Positions 20,846-28,290 of a stretch of DNA of 64,000 bases are shown here, one piece after another. Each line of letters opens with the position of its first letter. The stretch's first letter is position 1. The notes beneath the pieces were generated by a model. That model saw only the letters and a list, made by a program, of their open reading frames with translations, searched no databases and was not told the origin of the DNA. The stretch covers positions 24,446 to 88,445 of the forward strand of contig NVVW01000003.1 of assembly GCA_002733505.1 (NCBI GenBank), in the 5' to 3' direction. The position numbers and the translations under genes are program-made. This DNA comes from Methylophaga sp. Its GTDB lineage: Bacteria > Pseudomonadota > Gammaproteobacteria > Nitrosococcales > Methylophagaceae.

Positions 20846-22249
20846 ATGGCAGAACAAAACACCTTACAAAAAGCCTTAGAAATAAATTTAGATAATTGTA
20901 AATACGGCTCCATTGTTGAAATTGGAGCAGGGCAAGAAGTAGCACGCAATTTTTTCCGCGCTGGCGGTGCGGCAGGCACCATTGCTAAAACCATGTCAGC
21001 GTATGATATGCAAGTTAGTGATGATATTTATGGCTTAGAAGAGTCTGGGCGCTATGTGACCCGTAGCCGTTTGATGAAGATGCTGGATAAGGAATTTTCG
21101 TCGCTCACCGATCTGTTAACGCCGATCCGTTCTAAAAACACCACTTTTTTTTCTTACGCCGCCACGGTGACCGCAAAAAGCTATCTGCAAAAAAACGAAT
21201 GCCATGGCTGGCTAGGGATCCGCTTGCAGCTTTATCGTGGTGCAGCGCCTAGTGATGTTGTTATACATGTGCGGATGCTGGACGATGATGGTAGCGCACA
21301 GCAAGAGGCTTTAGGTATTCTTGGGGTGAACTTGATCCATGCAACTTTTGAGCATTTTACCAACCCTAAAAAAATCATTGAATCGTTGTTAGATAATATA
21401 GGGCCGTGCCGAATTGAAGTCGATATGATCAACTTCTCCGGTCCCTATTTTGAAGAAACTGAAAATAGATTGATGAATTTACATTTGGTACATAAAGGTT
21501 TAACCCATGCGGTTATGTTTAATGATAAAGGTGAAATTCAAATACCCGGCGAGCGTTTATATAAAAAGAATATTTTGATCCTCCGTGGTACGTTTGCGCC
21601 CTTAACCAATGTGCATATTGATATGACTGGATGTGGTCAACGTTATTTCAATGAAACGGAAAATATTAGCACGGATAAAACAATGGTGTTAGCTGAACTC
21701 ACGATGGCAAGTCTCACCGTTGGCGATAAAATTGATGATGCCGACTTTCTAGCCCGCGTTGACATGCTGAACTCGCAAGGCTATACGGTGCTGGTGTCCA
21801 ATTATTTACGCTACTTCCGCTTACGTGCCTATTTCAGACGCTATACCCAAAAGCAAATCGGCATGATCCTAGGGATCTCTAGCTTAGATGCGGTGTTCAA
21901 CGAAGAGTATTATGAAGGGATGGAAGGCGGGATCTTAGAAGCATTTGCAAAATTATTTCCTGACAATACCCGCCTCTATGTTTACCCCTATAAGAATTTG
22001 GAAGAAGATGAAATAGTGACAGTTGATAATTTTAAAGCGCCACAACATTTACAGCATTTATATACTCATTTGCTGGAAAATGGCTATCTAATTGGATTAG
22101 CCTGTGCAGATACTAGCTTGCAAAGTGTAGATCGTTCTAGTATTTCTGCGGATATTAAAAAAGGTCACGGTGACTGGGAAAGTTTAGTACCAGGATCTGT
22201 AGCTGAAATGATTGTTGAGAAAAAACTATTGGGGTTTGCTAGTAGTTAA
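20846..22249 (+). CDS. Conserved protein of unknown function, linked to the glutamate synthase genes
   Basis: 467-residue soluble protein with no signal peptide or clear membrane helix. An early VEIGAGQEVARNFFRAGGAAGT stretch superficially resembles a methyltransferase motif I. Other notable segments are HVRMLDDDGSAQQEALGILGVNLIHA, the Cys in MTGCGQRYFNETENI, and a C-terminal DNTRLYVYPYKNLEED. From memory, members of this conserved family carry misleading labels such as TonB-dependent receptor or nicotinate-nucleotide adenylyltransferase; the sequence shows neither a barrel nor an HxGH motif. It follows the diflavin reductase by 129 bases on the same strand, with AGGA before the ATG. A link to glutamate metabolism is only contextual. 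Confidence 0.75.
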   Translation: MAEQNTLQKALEINLDNCKYGSIVEIGAGQEVARNFFRAGGAAGTIAKTMSAYDMQVSDDIYGLEESGRYVTRSRLMKMLDKEFSSLTDLLTPIRSKNTTFFSYAATVTAKSYLQKNECHGWLGIRLQLYRGAAPSDVVIHVRMLDDDGSAQQEALGILGVNLIHATFEHFTNPKKIIESLLDNIGPCRIEVDMINFSGPYFEETENRLMNLHLVHKGLTHAVMFNDKGEIQIPGERLYKKNILILRGTFAPLTNVHIDMTGCGQRYFNETENISTDKTMVLAELTMASLTVGDKIDDADFLARVDMLNSQGYTVLVSNYLRYFRLRAYFRRYTQKQIGMILGISSLDAVFNEEYYEGMEGGILEAFAKLFPDNTRLYVYPYKNLEEDEIVTVDNFKAPQHLQHLYTHLLENGYLIGLACADTSLQSVDRSSISADIKKGHGDWESLVPGSVAEMIVEKKLLGFASS

Positions 22250-22301
22250 ACATTTTGAATCGTGCAAAGCTCCCACGCTGTTTTAAGTTTAAGGAATATC
22301 A

Positions 22302-22394
22302 GTGTCAGAATTAAAAAATGATCGTTATCTTCGTGCTTTATTAGGTGAGCCTGTTGATAAAACATCGGTTTGGGTTATGCGGCAGGCGGGGCGT
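22302..22394 (+). pseudogene. Truncated duplicate of the hemE 5' end
   Basis: Starts with GTG 22302, preceded by TAAGGAATATCA, and matches the first 31 codons of hemE at 23109 with four substitutions in about 92 bases. One changes a conserved proline to serine; the other three are silent. After GCGT the match stops and the frame runs into unrelated sequence, ending at a TAA at 22446. It looks like the original hemE start, separated from the gene by the toxin-antitoxin insertion. Confidence 0.85.
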
Positions 22395-22516
22395 CATTCT
22401 CGCGAACGTGGGAACCCAACGATAGGGACAATATCTACGGCTCATTAATTCTTCTTGCAACTGCAATGTAATTACATTATAGTTACATTTATATGTAGAA
22501 TTGTCGGAGGTGAAAA

Positions 22517-22771
22517 ATGGTGCATTTAGTTAAGATTGGTAATTCTCAGGGAATTAGGATCCCGAAACCCTTTATTGAGCAAGCGGATCTTGAGGGAAAA
22601 GAGCTGGCTTTAGAAGTGGTTAATGGCGGGCTGTTTATCGCGCCTAAAAAACAGCCTCGTGAGGGTTGGGCGGCGTCTATTGAGGCAATAATTGCATCTA
22701 AGGGCATGGAAAACTCGGATGAAGAATGGCTTGGAGCAACGCTTACATCTGATGATGATTTAGAATGGTAG
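22517..22771 (+). CDS. mazE: MazE-like antitoxin (AbrB/SpoVT DNA-binding fold)
   Basis: 84-residue antitoxin. The N-terminal swapped-hairpin AbrB-type domain reads HLVKIGNSQGIRIPKPFIEQA, and the C-terminal tail is acidic (SDDDLEW), as expected for the toxin-neutralising segment. It overlaps the toxin start by 7 bases (ATGGTAG). GGAGGTG lies 6 bases before the ATG. It probably autoregulates its promoter, just upstream in an AT-rich stretch with GTAATTACATTATAGTTAC. It lies between two copies of the hemE start, indicating recent insertion as a unit with its toxin. Confidence 0.88.
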   Translation: MVHLVKIGNSQGIRIPKPFIEQADLEGKELALEVVNGGLFIAPKKQPREGWAASIEAIIASKGMENSDEEWLGATLTSDDDLEW

Positions 22772-23094
22772 CCCTAGATGTTGCACGATTCCAAGTTTGG
22801 TTAGTTGCATTGAACCCGACACAGGGACGAGAAATCAATAAAACACGACCTTGTTTGATTATATCTCCAGATGAAATAGCATCACTTTCTACCGTATTAG
22901 TTGCCCCGATGACAACAAAGGGCTTTGATTTCCCGTGTCGTGTGGAGTGTGATTTTAAAGGCAAAACCGGTCTAATTTTATTAGACCAAATCAGAGCGGT
23001 TGATAAATCTCGTTTAGTTAAAAAGTTAGGTGAGATTGAAAGTGAAACCCAAATAAAAGTGTGCGATAGGCTCCAAGAGTTATTTTCGTATTAA
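22765..23094 (+). CDS. mazF: MazF/PemK-like mRNA interferase toxin
   Basis: 109-residue toxin of the CcdB/PemK fold. Family features are [26 protein letters not shown] at the N-terminus, the central [10 protein letters not shown], and [21 protein letters not shown]. MazF-type enzymes cleave mRNA at short motifs and are silenced by the paired antitoxin. The stop codon is 14 bases before the intact hemE start, so hemE may now be read from the toxin-antitoxin promoter. The toxin looks complete, so the system is probably active. Confidence 0.88.
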   Translation: MVALDVARFQVWLVALNPTQGREINKTRPCLIISPDEIASLSTVLVAPMTTKGFDFPCRVECDFKGKTGLILLDQIRAVDKSRLVKKLGEIESETQIKVCDRLQELFSY

Positions 23095-23108
23095 TTGTAG
23101 GAAACAAA

Positions 23109-24179
23109 ATGTCAGAATTAAAAAATGATCGTTACCTTCGCGCTTTATTAGGTGAGCCTGTTGATAAAACACCGGTTTGGGTGATGCGGCAGGCGGGGCG
23201 TTATCTACCTGAATATCGTGAAGTGCGCGCTAAGGCGGGTGATTTTATGACGCTGTGCAGTACGCCTGATTTAGCGTGTGCAGTGACTTTGCAGCCACTT
23301 CGTCGTTTTGATTTGGATGCGGCGATTATTTTCTCTGATATTCTGACGATTCCTGATGCAATGGGTTTGGGTTTACATTTTGTTGCTGGCGAAGGACCTA
23401 AATTTACTAAGCCGATAAAATCAGCTGCTGATATTGCCAAGTTAGGCGTGCCAGATATGGAAGATAACTTGGGTTATGTGATGGATGCGATTCGTTTAAC
23501 GCGTCGTGAGATTGATGGCAAAGTACCGTTGATTGGTTTCAGTGGAAGCCCTTGGACATTGGCGTGTTATATGGTTGAAGGTGGTTCCAGTAAAGACTTT
23601 GCCAAAGTGAAAGGCATGCTATTTGATGCGCCTGAGCAAATGCATACGTTGCTGAATGTGATGGCTGATTCGGTTATTGCCTATTTGAATGCTCAGATTG
23701 CAGCGGGCGCGCAATCTGTGATGTTGTTTGATACGTGGGGCGGTGCATTAAGCACGGGCAATTATCAAGAATTTTCATTGGCGTATATGCAAAAAATCAT
23801 TTCAGGCTTAACCCGTGAAAGTGAGGGTCGCATAGTACCTGTAACGATGTTTACTAAAGGTGGCGGTCAATGGCTTGAGCTGATGGCGGCATCTGGTGCC
23901 GATGCTGTGGGTCTTGATTGGACAACGGATATTGGCACAGCACGTCAACGTGTTGGTGATAAAGTTACCTTGCAAGGTAATATGGATCCCTGTGTTTTAT
24001 ATGCTTCTGCTGATCGTGTTGAACAAGAAGTAGCCAGTGTTTTAGCGAGCTTTGGCAAAGCTGAAACAGGCCATGTGTTTAACTTGGGGCATGGTATTCA
24101 CCCAACAATCGATCCTGAGAAAATGCAACGTCTGGTTGATTCAGTACACCGTTTGAGCGAGCCTTATCACGTAGTGTAA
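23109..24179 (+). CDS. hemE: Uroporphyrinogen decarboxylase
   Basis: Decarboxylates uroporphyrinogen III to coproporphyrinogen III in heme synthesis. At 356 residues it is the normal length. The N-terminal signature [16 protein letters not shown], the [12 protein letters not shown] segment, [17 protein letters not shown] and the C-terminal [13 protein letters not shown] are all intact. The start is ATG 23109 with GTAGGA upstream, 14 bases after the toxin gene. A truncated older start is left at 22302. The duplication restored a full-length gene behind the insertion, as expected for an essential gene. Confidence 0.97.
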   Translation: MSELKNDRYLRALLGEPVDKTPVWVMRQAGRYLPEYREVRAKAGDFMTLCSTPDLACAVTLQPLRRFDLDAAIIFSDILTIPDAMGLGLHFVAGEGPKFTKPIKSAADIAKLGVPDMEDNLGYVMDAIRLTRREIDGKVPLIGFSGSPWTLACYMVEGGSSKDFAKVKGMLFDAPEQMHTLLNVMADSVIAYLNAQIAAGAQSVMLFDTWGGALSTGNYQEFSLAYMQKIISGLTRESEGRIVPVTMFTKGGGQWLELMAASGADAVGLDWTTDIGTARQRVGDKVTLQGNMDPCVLYASADRVEQEVASVLASFGKAETGHVFNLGHGIHPTIDPEKMQRLVDSVHRLSEPYHVV

Positions 24180-24211
24180 TTAGAGCTTCTAACCATAGCC
24201 ATAGAGTTGAA

Positions 24212-24247
24212 ATAGTGCTCTCCGTGTGCCCTGTGTCTCTGTGGTGA
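24212..24247. repeat. CACAGAG-type repeat fragment
   Basis: GTGCTCTCCGTGTGCCCTGT followed by GTCTCTGTGGTGAA matches one arm of the inverted repeat at 36906-36980 and resembles 62517-62545. It overlaps a spurious upstream extension of the permease reading frame, which supports the later ATG for that gene. Confidence 0.6.
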
Positions 24248-24255
24248 ATAATATA

Positions 24256-25161
24256 ATGAACGTTTCTCATAATAAAAACATCTGGATTGGCTTTGCTTTG
24301 GCCGCCTTCGGTACGCTGCTGTTTTCGTTGAAATCTATATTCATTAAATTTTTATACCAACAAGGGCTAGATGCTCATTCTGTGTTGGTATTAAGAATGG
24401 CTTTGGCTTTACCTATTTATATAGTAGTTTTAACGTGGTTATTACGCGGTAAATCTCAGCATTCCAAGCTAAATTTTTCTACCTTGCGTGCACTATTTTT
24501 ATTGGGTTTTCTGGGCTATTATCTGGCTTCTTTGCTGGATTTAATGGGTTTGGAATTAATCACTGCTCAACTAGAAAGGTTAACTTTGTTCACCTATCCT
24601 TTTATGGTGGCAATAATAGGCTATTTTCTGTTCAATGAGCCTTTAACACGAAGATTGATCGTTGCGTTAGTGATCACTTACTCTGGTTTAATGCTGGTAA
24701 TGGGACAAGAGTTACAACTGACGGGCAACAATGTCATGTTGGGTGTTGCTTTGGTGTTAGGCAGCGCTTTAAGTTTTTCATTCTATGTTTTATTTAGTAA
24801 AAGGTTTATTAAAAAACTAGGTAGCCCATTATTTACCAGTCTAGCTATGATTGCTTCTAGTATTTTTGGTCTTATTCATGGTGCGGTGGTGCTAGATTGG
24901 GCAACATTAAGCCTCTCAGCAATGGCATGGTTATGGCTGGTGATGCTGGTTGTATTCAGCACAGTAATCCCAAGCTTTATGATGACGGAAAGCATCAATC
25001 GAATTGGCCCCGCTCAAACAGGTATTGTAGGAATGCTAGGGCCCATTTTTACGATTGTGTTGGCGGTTTATTTATTGGATGAACCGTTTAGCTTAATGAT
25101 TGCATTAGGTGGTGTAATGATACTGCTTGGCGTATTTAGTTTAATGGTGAAGAAAGACTAA
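24256..25161 (+). CDS. DMT-superfamily (EamA) permease
   Basis: About 301 residues with ten hydrophobic helices in two EamA repeats. The first repeat spans roughly residues 8-135 and the second 145-300, containing GIVGMLGPIFTIVLAVYLLDEPFS, a typical end of an EamA domain. The family exports or imports small metabolites; no substrate can be read from the sequence. The ATG at 24256 is chosen because the GTG start 30 bases earlier lies inside a CACAGAG repeat. It is on the same strand as hemE but 76 bases away and may have its own promoter. Confidence 0.85.
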   Translation: MNVSHNKNIWIGFALAAFGTLLFSLKSIFIKFLYQQGLDAHSVLVLRMALALPIYIVVLTWLLRGKSQHSKLNFSTLRALFLLGFLGYYLASLLDLMGLELITAQLERLTLFTYPFMVAIIGYFLFNEPLTRRLIVALVITYSGLMLVMGQELQLTGNNVMLGVALVLGSALSFSFYVLFSKRFIKKLGSPLFTSLAMIASSIFGLIHGAVVLDWATLSLSAMAWLWLVMLVVFSTVIPSFMMTESINRIGPAQTGIVGMLGPIFTIVLAVYLLDEPFSLMIALGGVMILLGVFSLMVKKD

Positions 25162-25201
25162 ATTAAAGTAGATTTTGGTTTAACACATGCGAAAAAGCTA
25201 G

Positions 25202-25681
25202 CTAATCTTCTTCTTTTTTACGGGCTTCTTTAATCAACTGTCGTGCAAAGCGTTTGACCTCAAGATCATAGAGTGCCAGTTGCCCACCTGTTCTGATAGC
25301 GCTCATTGCCAATCCGCCGATAATCATCAGTAACAATACCGCTAGAAACCAGGCTAAAAAATAAGAAACTCTCAAGGAATCATTGATTTTAGGGCTATCC
25401 GAGCGTGGTTCTACATCTGTTGTATTGCTGCTCAATACACTAGTTGTGAGCGATGAAATAGTGCTATCAAGGTTTGAGCCATGATCAATGGCATCAGCAA
25501 AGCGTTCGATACGCTGAGGTTCATCATAGAGACCCCATGCTTCAAAAATGACTTTGATGCCGACATACAAGCCAATAATAAGCATGATCAAGCCTAATGA
25601 GCGGACGAGGATAGATAAGAAATCCGTAGTTTTTGATATGTTCTGCATGATATTCCGTATTCCGTTAGCGTGATGATTCAT
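25202..25681 (-). CDS. Two-helix membrane protein of unknown function
   Basis: 159 residues with two hydrophobic helices, one at about 26-46 (LVRSLGLIMLIIGLYVGIKVIF) and one at about 105-127 (FLAWFLAVLLLMIIGGLAM), separated by a serine/threonine-rich loop likely outside the membrane. The C-terminus is charged (KEARKKEED) and likely cytoplasmic. No family is recognised. It is convergent with the DMT permease and downstream of the porin terminator, so it has its own promoter. The start at 25681 is uncertain; ATG 25648 is an alternative. Confidence 0.6.
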   Translation of the reverse strand: MNHHANGIRNIMQNISKTTDFLSILVRSLGLIMLIIGLYVGIKVIFEAWGLYDEPQRIERFADAIDHGSNLDSTISSLTTSVLSSNTTDVEPRSDSPKINDSLRVSYFLAWFLAVLLLMIIGGLAMSAIRTGGQLALYDLEVKRFARQLIKEARKKEED

Positions 25682-25749
25682 TTAGCTAAAAGAATAGCAG
25701 ATATTTTGTGGTGTTATCAACATAAAGCGAGGAAGCTAGAATGACAGGC

Positions 25750-25788
25750 AAAAAAATACCAGACTGGCAGTGATTGCCCAGTCTGGTA
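25750..25788 (-). terminator. Rho-independent terminator of the nar-porin block
   Basis: On the minus strand ACCAGACTGG and CCAGTCTGGT form a perfect 10-bp stem with a 10-base loop, followed by ATTTTTTT. It lies 13 bases past the porin stop codon. Confidence 0.88.
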
Positions 25789-25801
25789 AGAGAGGCGTTT
25801 C

Positions 25802-27034
25802 TTAGAATTTAATTTGACCGTATAACCAGAATTTTTCTGTGTCAACTCTTGATGCAAACTCGCTATCTGCATTATAGTCAGAGTATTTTACGCCAACGGT
25901 GTAATGTTGCTTAAAAGTTTTTTGAACTAGGATATCAAACTCATTACCCGCATCTAAGCTATCTTTATCTGTTTCAAAATCATGGTAAACCACGACCACT
26001 TTAGCGCCTAATACTTTACCTACAACGGTGAAGTATATGTCTCTTAGACCTTGGGCGGGCGTAGATAAAAATTGATCTGCCCAACCTTGGAAGGCATGAT
26101 TAGTGCCTAATGGTGTTTTAAAGCTATCAGTGCCATCACCTTCTTGCATTTCATACGATACTTTAGCTAGCCAACCATTATATTTGGCACCTAATTCAGC
26201 TAAATAGTAGCTTTGATCATCCATTGTGCCATCTTTGTAATCATCTTGATTTGCGTATTCAGCGGTGTATATGATTTTTACACTTTCATTTAATGGCCGT
26301 GCTCCTGACAAACGTAACCCTAAGGTTTGTGACGAGATGGCTTCTCTATCGTTATAGTCTAAGAAGTAACCATAGCCTTCTAATTTACCAATGGGTAAAC
26401 CTGTGTATTGAATATTAATTAAATGTGCATTTAGGTCAATATCACCATCTTTAATAAAGGTGCCCACATCACGGTCATCACCAAAAATAGTATGAATTTC
26501 ATCAATATAGGCATAATTAATAGTTGTATTTTCAAACGATGAATTGCTGACACTTAATGCATCAAATGATTGATGATTTTGGCGCCATAATATATTACCA
26601 ATAAAGCGGTGGAATGGTGCTTTACGGTAGGTTATTTCTTGACGACCAAACCTAAATTCGGTATCAAAACCATTATATTGTAGATAAGCTTGATTGATTT
26701 CAGTACCTTCTGGATCGACTACGACTGAATAGGCGGTTTCACCATTGGTCAGACTATTATAATTATCTGAGCCTAATTCAGAGACATCTTCAACTTCAGC
26801 AAAGGCACTAAAACCATGAAATTGACCTGTTTTATAGCCTAAGGTTGTGCGAATAGTAAAAGCATCAGCATCTTTTAATGCATTATCTTGATCAACGCTT
26901 TCATATCGTAGCCGAGCTGAAAAGCTGACCTTGCCACTACTTAATGCTTCGAAAAATGCGTCATCAGCGGTAGATATGCTCGGGGCACCGATTAATACAC
27001 CTATGCTTGCTGCTAATAATGTTAATTTTTTCAT
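25802..27034 (-). CDS. Alginate-export-type outer-membrane porin in the nar cluster
   Basis: 410 residues. A signal peptide covers residues 1-23 (ending ISTADD) and the rest is an alternating beta-barrel pattern ending in the outer-membrane sorting signal LYGQIKF. RLRYESVDQDN, LQYNGFDTEFRFGRQE and FHRFIGNILWRQNHQSFD resemble AlgE/alginate-export family porins, which are anion-selective. It is 18 bases downstream of narI and ends in a strong terminator. By position it may admit nitrate or nitrite through the outer membrane (inference). Many charged residues line predicted strands, but selectivity cannot be read from the sequence. Confidence 0.78.
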   Translation of the reverse strand: MKKLTLLAASIGVLIGAPSISTADDAFFEALSSGKVSFSARLRYESVDQDNALKDADAFTIRTTLGYKTGQFHGFSAFAEVEDVSELGSDNYNSLTNGETAYSVVVDPEGTEINQAYLQYNGFDTEFRFGRQEITYRKAPFHRFIGNILWRQNHQSFDALSVSNSSFENTTINYAYIDEIHTIFGDDRDVGTFIKDGDIDLNAHLINIQYTGLPIGKLEGYGYFLDYNDREAISSQTLGLRLSGARPLNESVKIIYTAEYANQDDYKDGTMDDQSYYLAELGAKYNGWLAKVSYEMQEGDGTDSFKTPLGTNHAFQGWADQFLSTPAQGLRDIYFTVVGKVLGAKVVVVYHDFETDKDSLDAGNEFDILVQKTFKQHYTVGVKYSDYNADSEFASRVDTEKFWLYGQIKF

Positions 27035-27052
27035 TTTATATGTCCTAAAAGT

Positions 27053-27742
27053 TTATAAATTGCGTTTAGTTCGCACTATTTGATAAGGTCGCCATGCGTA
27101 GCTAAAGGGTGCGCTCCAGACATGAACCAGACGCGTAAATGGGAACACTAAAAATATTGTCATTCCGAAAAACATGTGCACTTTAAAGACGGTATCAACA
27201 TTAGCTAGTAATGCGGGTTCAGGTCTTAAATAAACAATGCTCTGTGACCATTCGGCTAATGCAATCATCACGCTAGGATCGTTGTGATTTGCATGACCCA
27301 TCGAAACAGGAATAGTAGATAGGCCTATCAGTAACGTTATCAGGATCCAGCTAAGGATAAACTTGTCTGATGGACGGCTGGCGGCGGACACACGCGGGTT
27401 AAAAAACCGTCTGATCCACAAAATAACTGCACCAACTAAACACATGCTACCAAAAATTGCACCAGCATAGATCGCTGTCATTTGATGCGCCATATCTGAT
27501 ACACCTAACGCTAGAAATACACTATGAGGTGTTAATAGCCCTACAAAATGCCCACCAAATATAGCAATAATGCCGATATGGAATAGGTTGCTACCTAATC
27601 GCAAGTTTTTATTAGACAGTAATTGACTTGAATCGCTCTTCCATGTGTATTGCTCACGATCAAAACGGAGCCAACTGCCTATAAAAAACACACTTAATGC
27701 GATGTAAGGGTAAATGCTGAAAAGGAAATTTTCTAATCTCAT
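27053..27742 (-). CDS. narI: Respiratory nitrate reductase gamma subunit (cytochrome b)
   Basis: Membrane quinol oxidase subunit of NarGHI carrying two b hemes. It has 229 residues and five hydrophobic helices. Heme-ligand histidines lie in LFHIGIIAIFGGHFVGL and in VFKVHMFFGMTIFLVFPFTRLVHVWSAP near the C-terminus, as in the family. It follows narJ by 11 bases, in narGHJI order. It takes electrons from quinol at the periplasmic side and passes them to NarH. Confidence 0.95.
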   Translation of the reverse strand: MRLENFLFSIYPYIALSVFFIGSWLRFDREQYTWKSDSSQLLSNKNLRLGSNLFHIGIIAIFGGHFVGLLTPHSVFLALGVSDMAHQMTAIYAGAIFGSMCLVGAVILWIRRFFNPRVSAASRPSDKFILSWILITLLIGLSTIPVSMGHANHNDPSVMIALAEWSQSIVYLRPEPALLANVDTVFKVHMFFGMTIFLVFPFTRLVHVWSAPFSYAWRPYQIVRTKRNL

Positions 27743-27753
27743 GTCGTTTCTCC

Positions 27754-28284
27754 TTATGCTGCTTCTATACGGATCAAGCTAGCTCGACCTGCAATAATTG
27801 ATATCAAATCCGCATAGGGACTTGCCGCTTTTTTTAAATTATCCATCAGCACGCCAAATACTTTTTTGGCATCGGCTAAAAAGACAGTTGATTCACTACT
27901 ATCAAGGTAGGCCGCAAACTCTAAGATTAGTGGTAGATAATCGGGTAGCTCTTTTGCTGATTCTGATACTTCAACACCGTAGTCTTTATATAATTCACCT
28001 AAATCAATTAATGCGGGCCCACGGTTCTTGTCATCACCAAATAAATGATGGGTTAGATGCAAGCTGTGCTCAGGCACCATATCAAATGTATTGACATAGT
28101 CTGCTTGTAAATCGATTAATGGTTTATCTTCCAACTGTTTAAGATAAGCTTGAAGCGTTGAACGCTCTTGCTTATCAATATCAGGCGTGTCATTCACCCA
28201 TTCATTAATTTCGGGTAGGTTATCAATAAGCTCTTGTTCTGGATACTGTAATAATACTGATAATATTTTATAAATTTTCATCAT
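27754..28284 (-). CDS. narJ: Nitrate reductase assembly chaperone
   Basis: Cytoplasmic chaperone needed for Mo-cofactor insertion and membrane attachment of NarGH. It has 176 residues, shorter than the roughly 240 of the E. coli protein, because the C-terminal tail is missing; the conserved all-helical core is present (ILSVLLQYPEQELID, DYVNTFDMVPEHSLHLTHH, DYLPLILEFAAYL). Short NarJ forms occur in other nitrate respirers (family knowledge). It sits 6 bases after narH. Confidence 0.93.
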   Translation of the reverse strand: MMKIYKILSVLLQYPEQELIDNLPEINEWVNDTPDIDKQERSTLQAYLKQLEDKPLIDLQADYVNTFDMVPEHSLHLTHHLFGDDKNRGPALIDLGELYKDYGVEVSESAKELPDYLPLILEFAAYLDSSESTVFLADAKKVFGVLMDNLKKAASPYADLISIIAGRASLIRIEAA

Positions 28285-28290
28285 ATGCTC

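Noticed and set aside
20761..20994. 77-residue minus-strand frame before the 467-residue gene
   Set aside because: It overlaps the true start and ribosome site of the plus-strand gene and has no homologue-like features; it is a shadow frame.
24226..24255. GTG start extending the DMT permease
   Set aside because: The extra codons lie inside a CACAGAG repeat and add no membrane helix.
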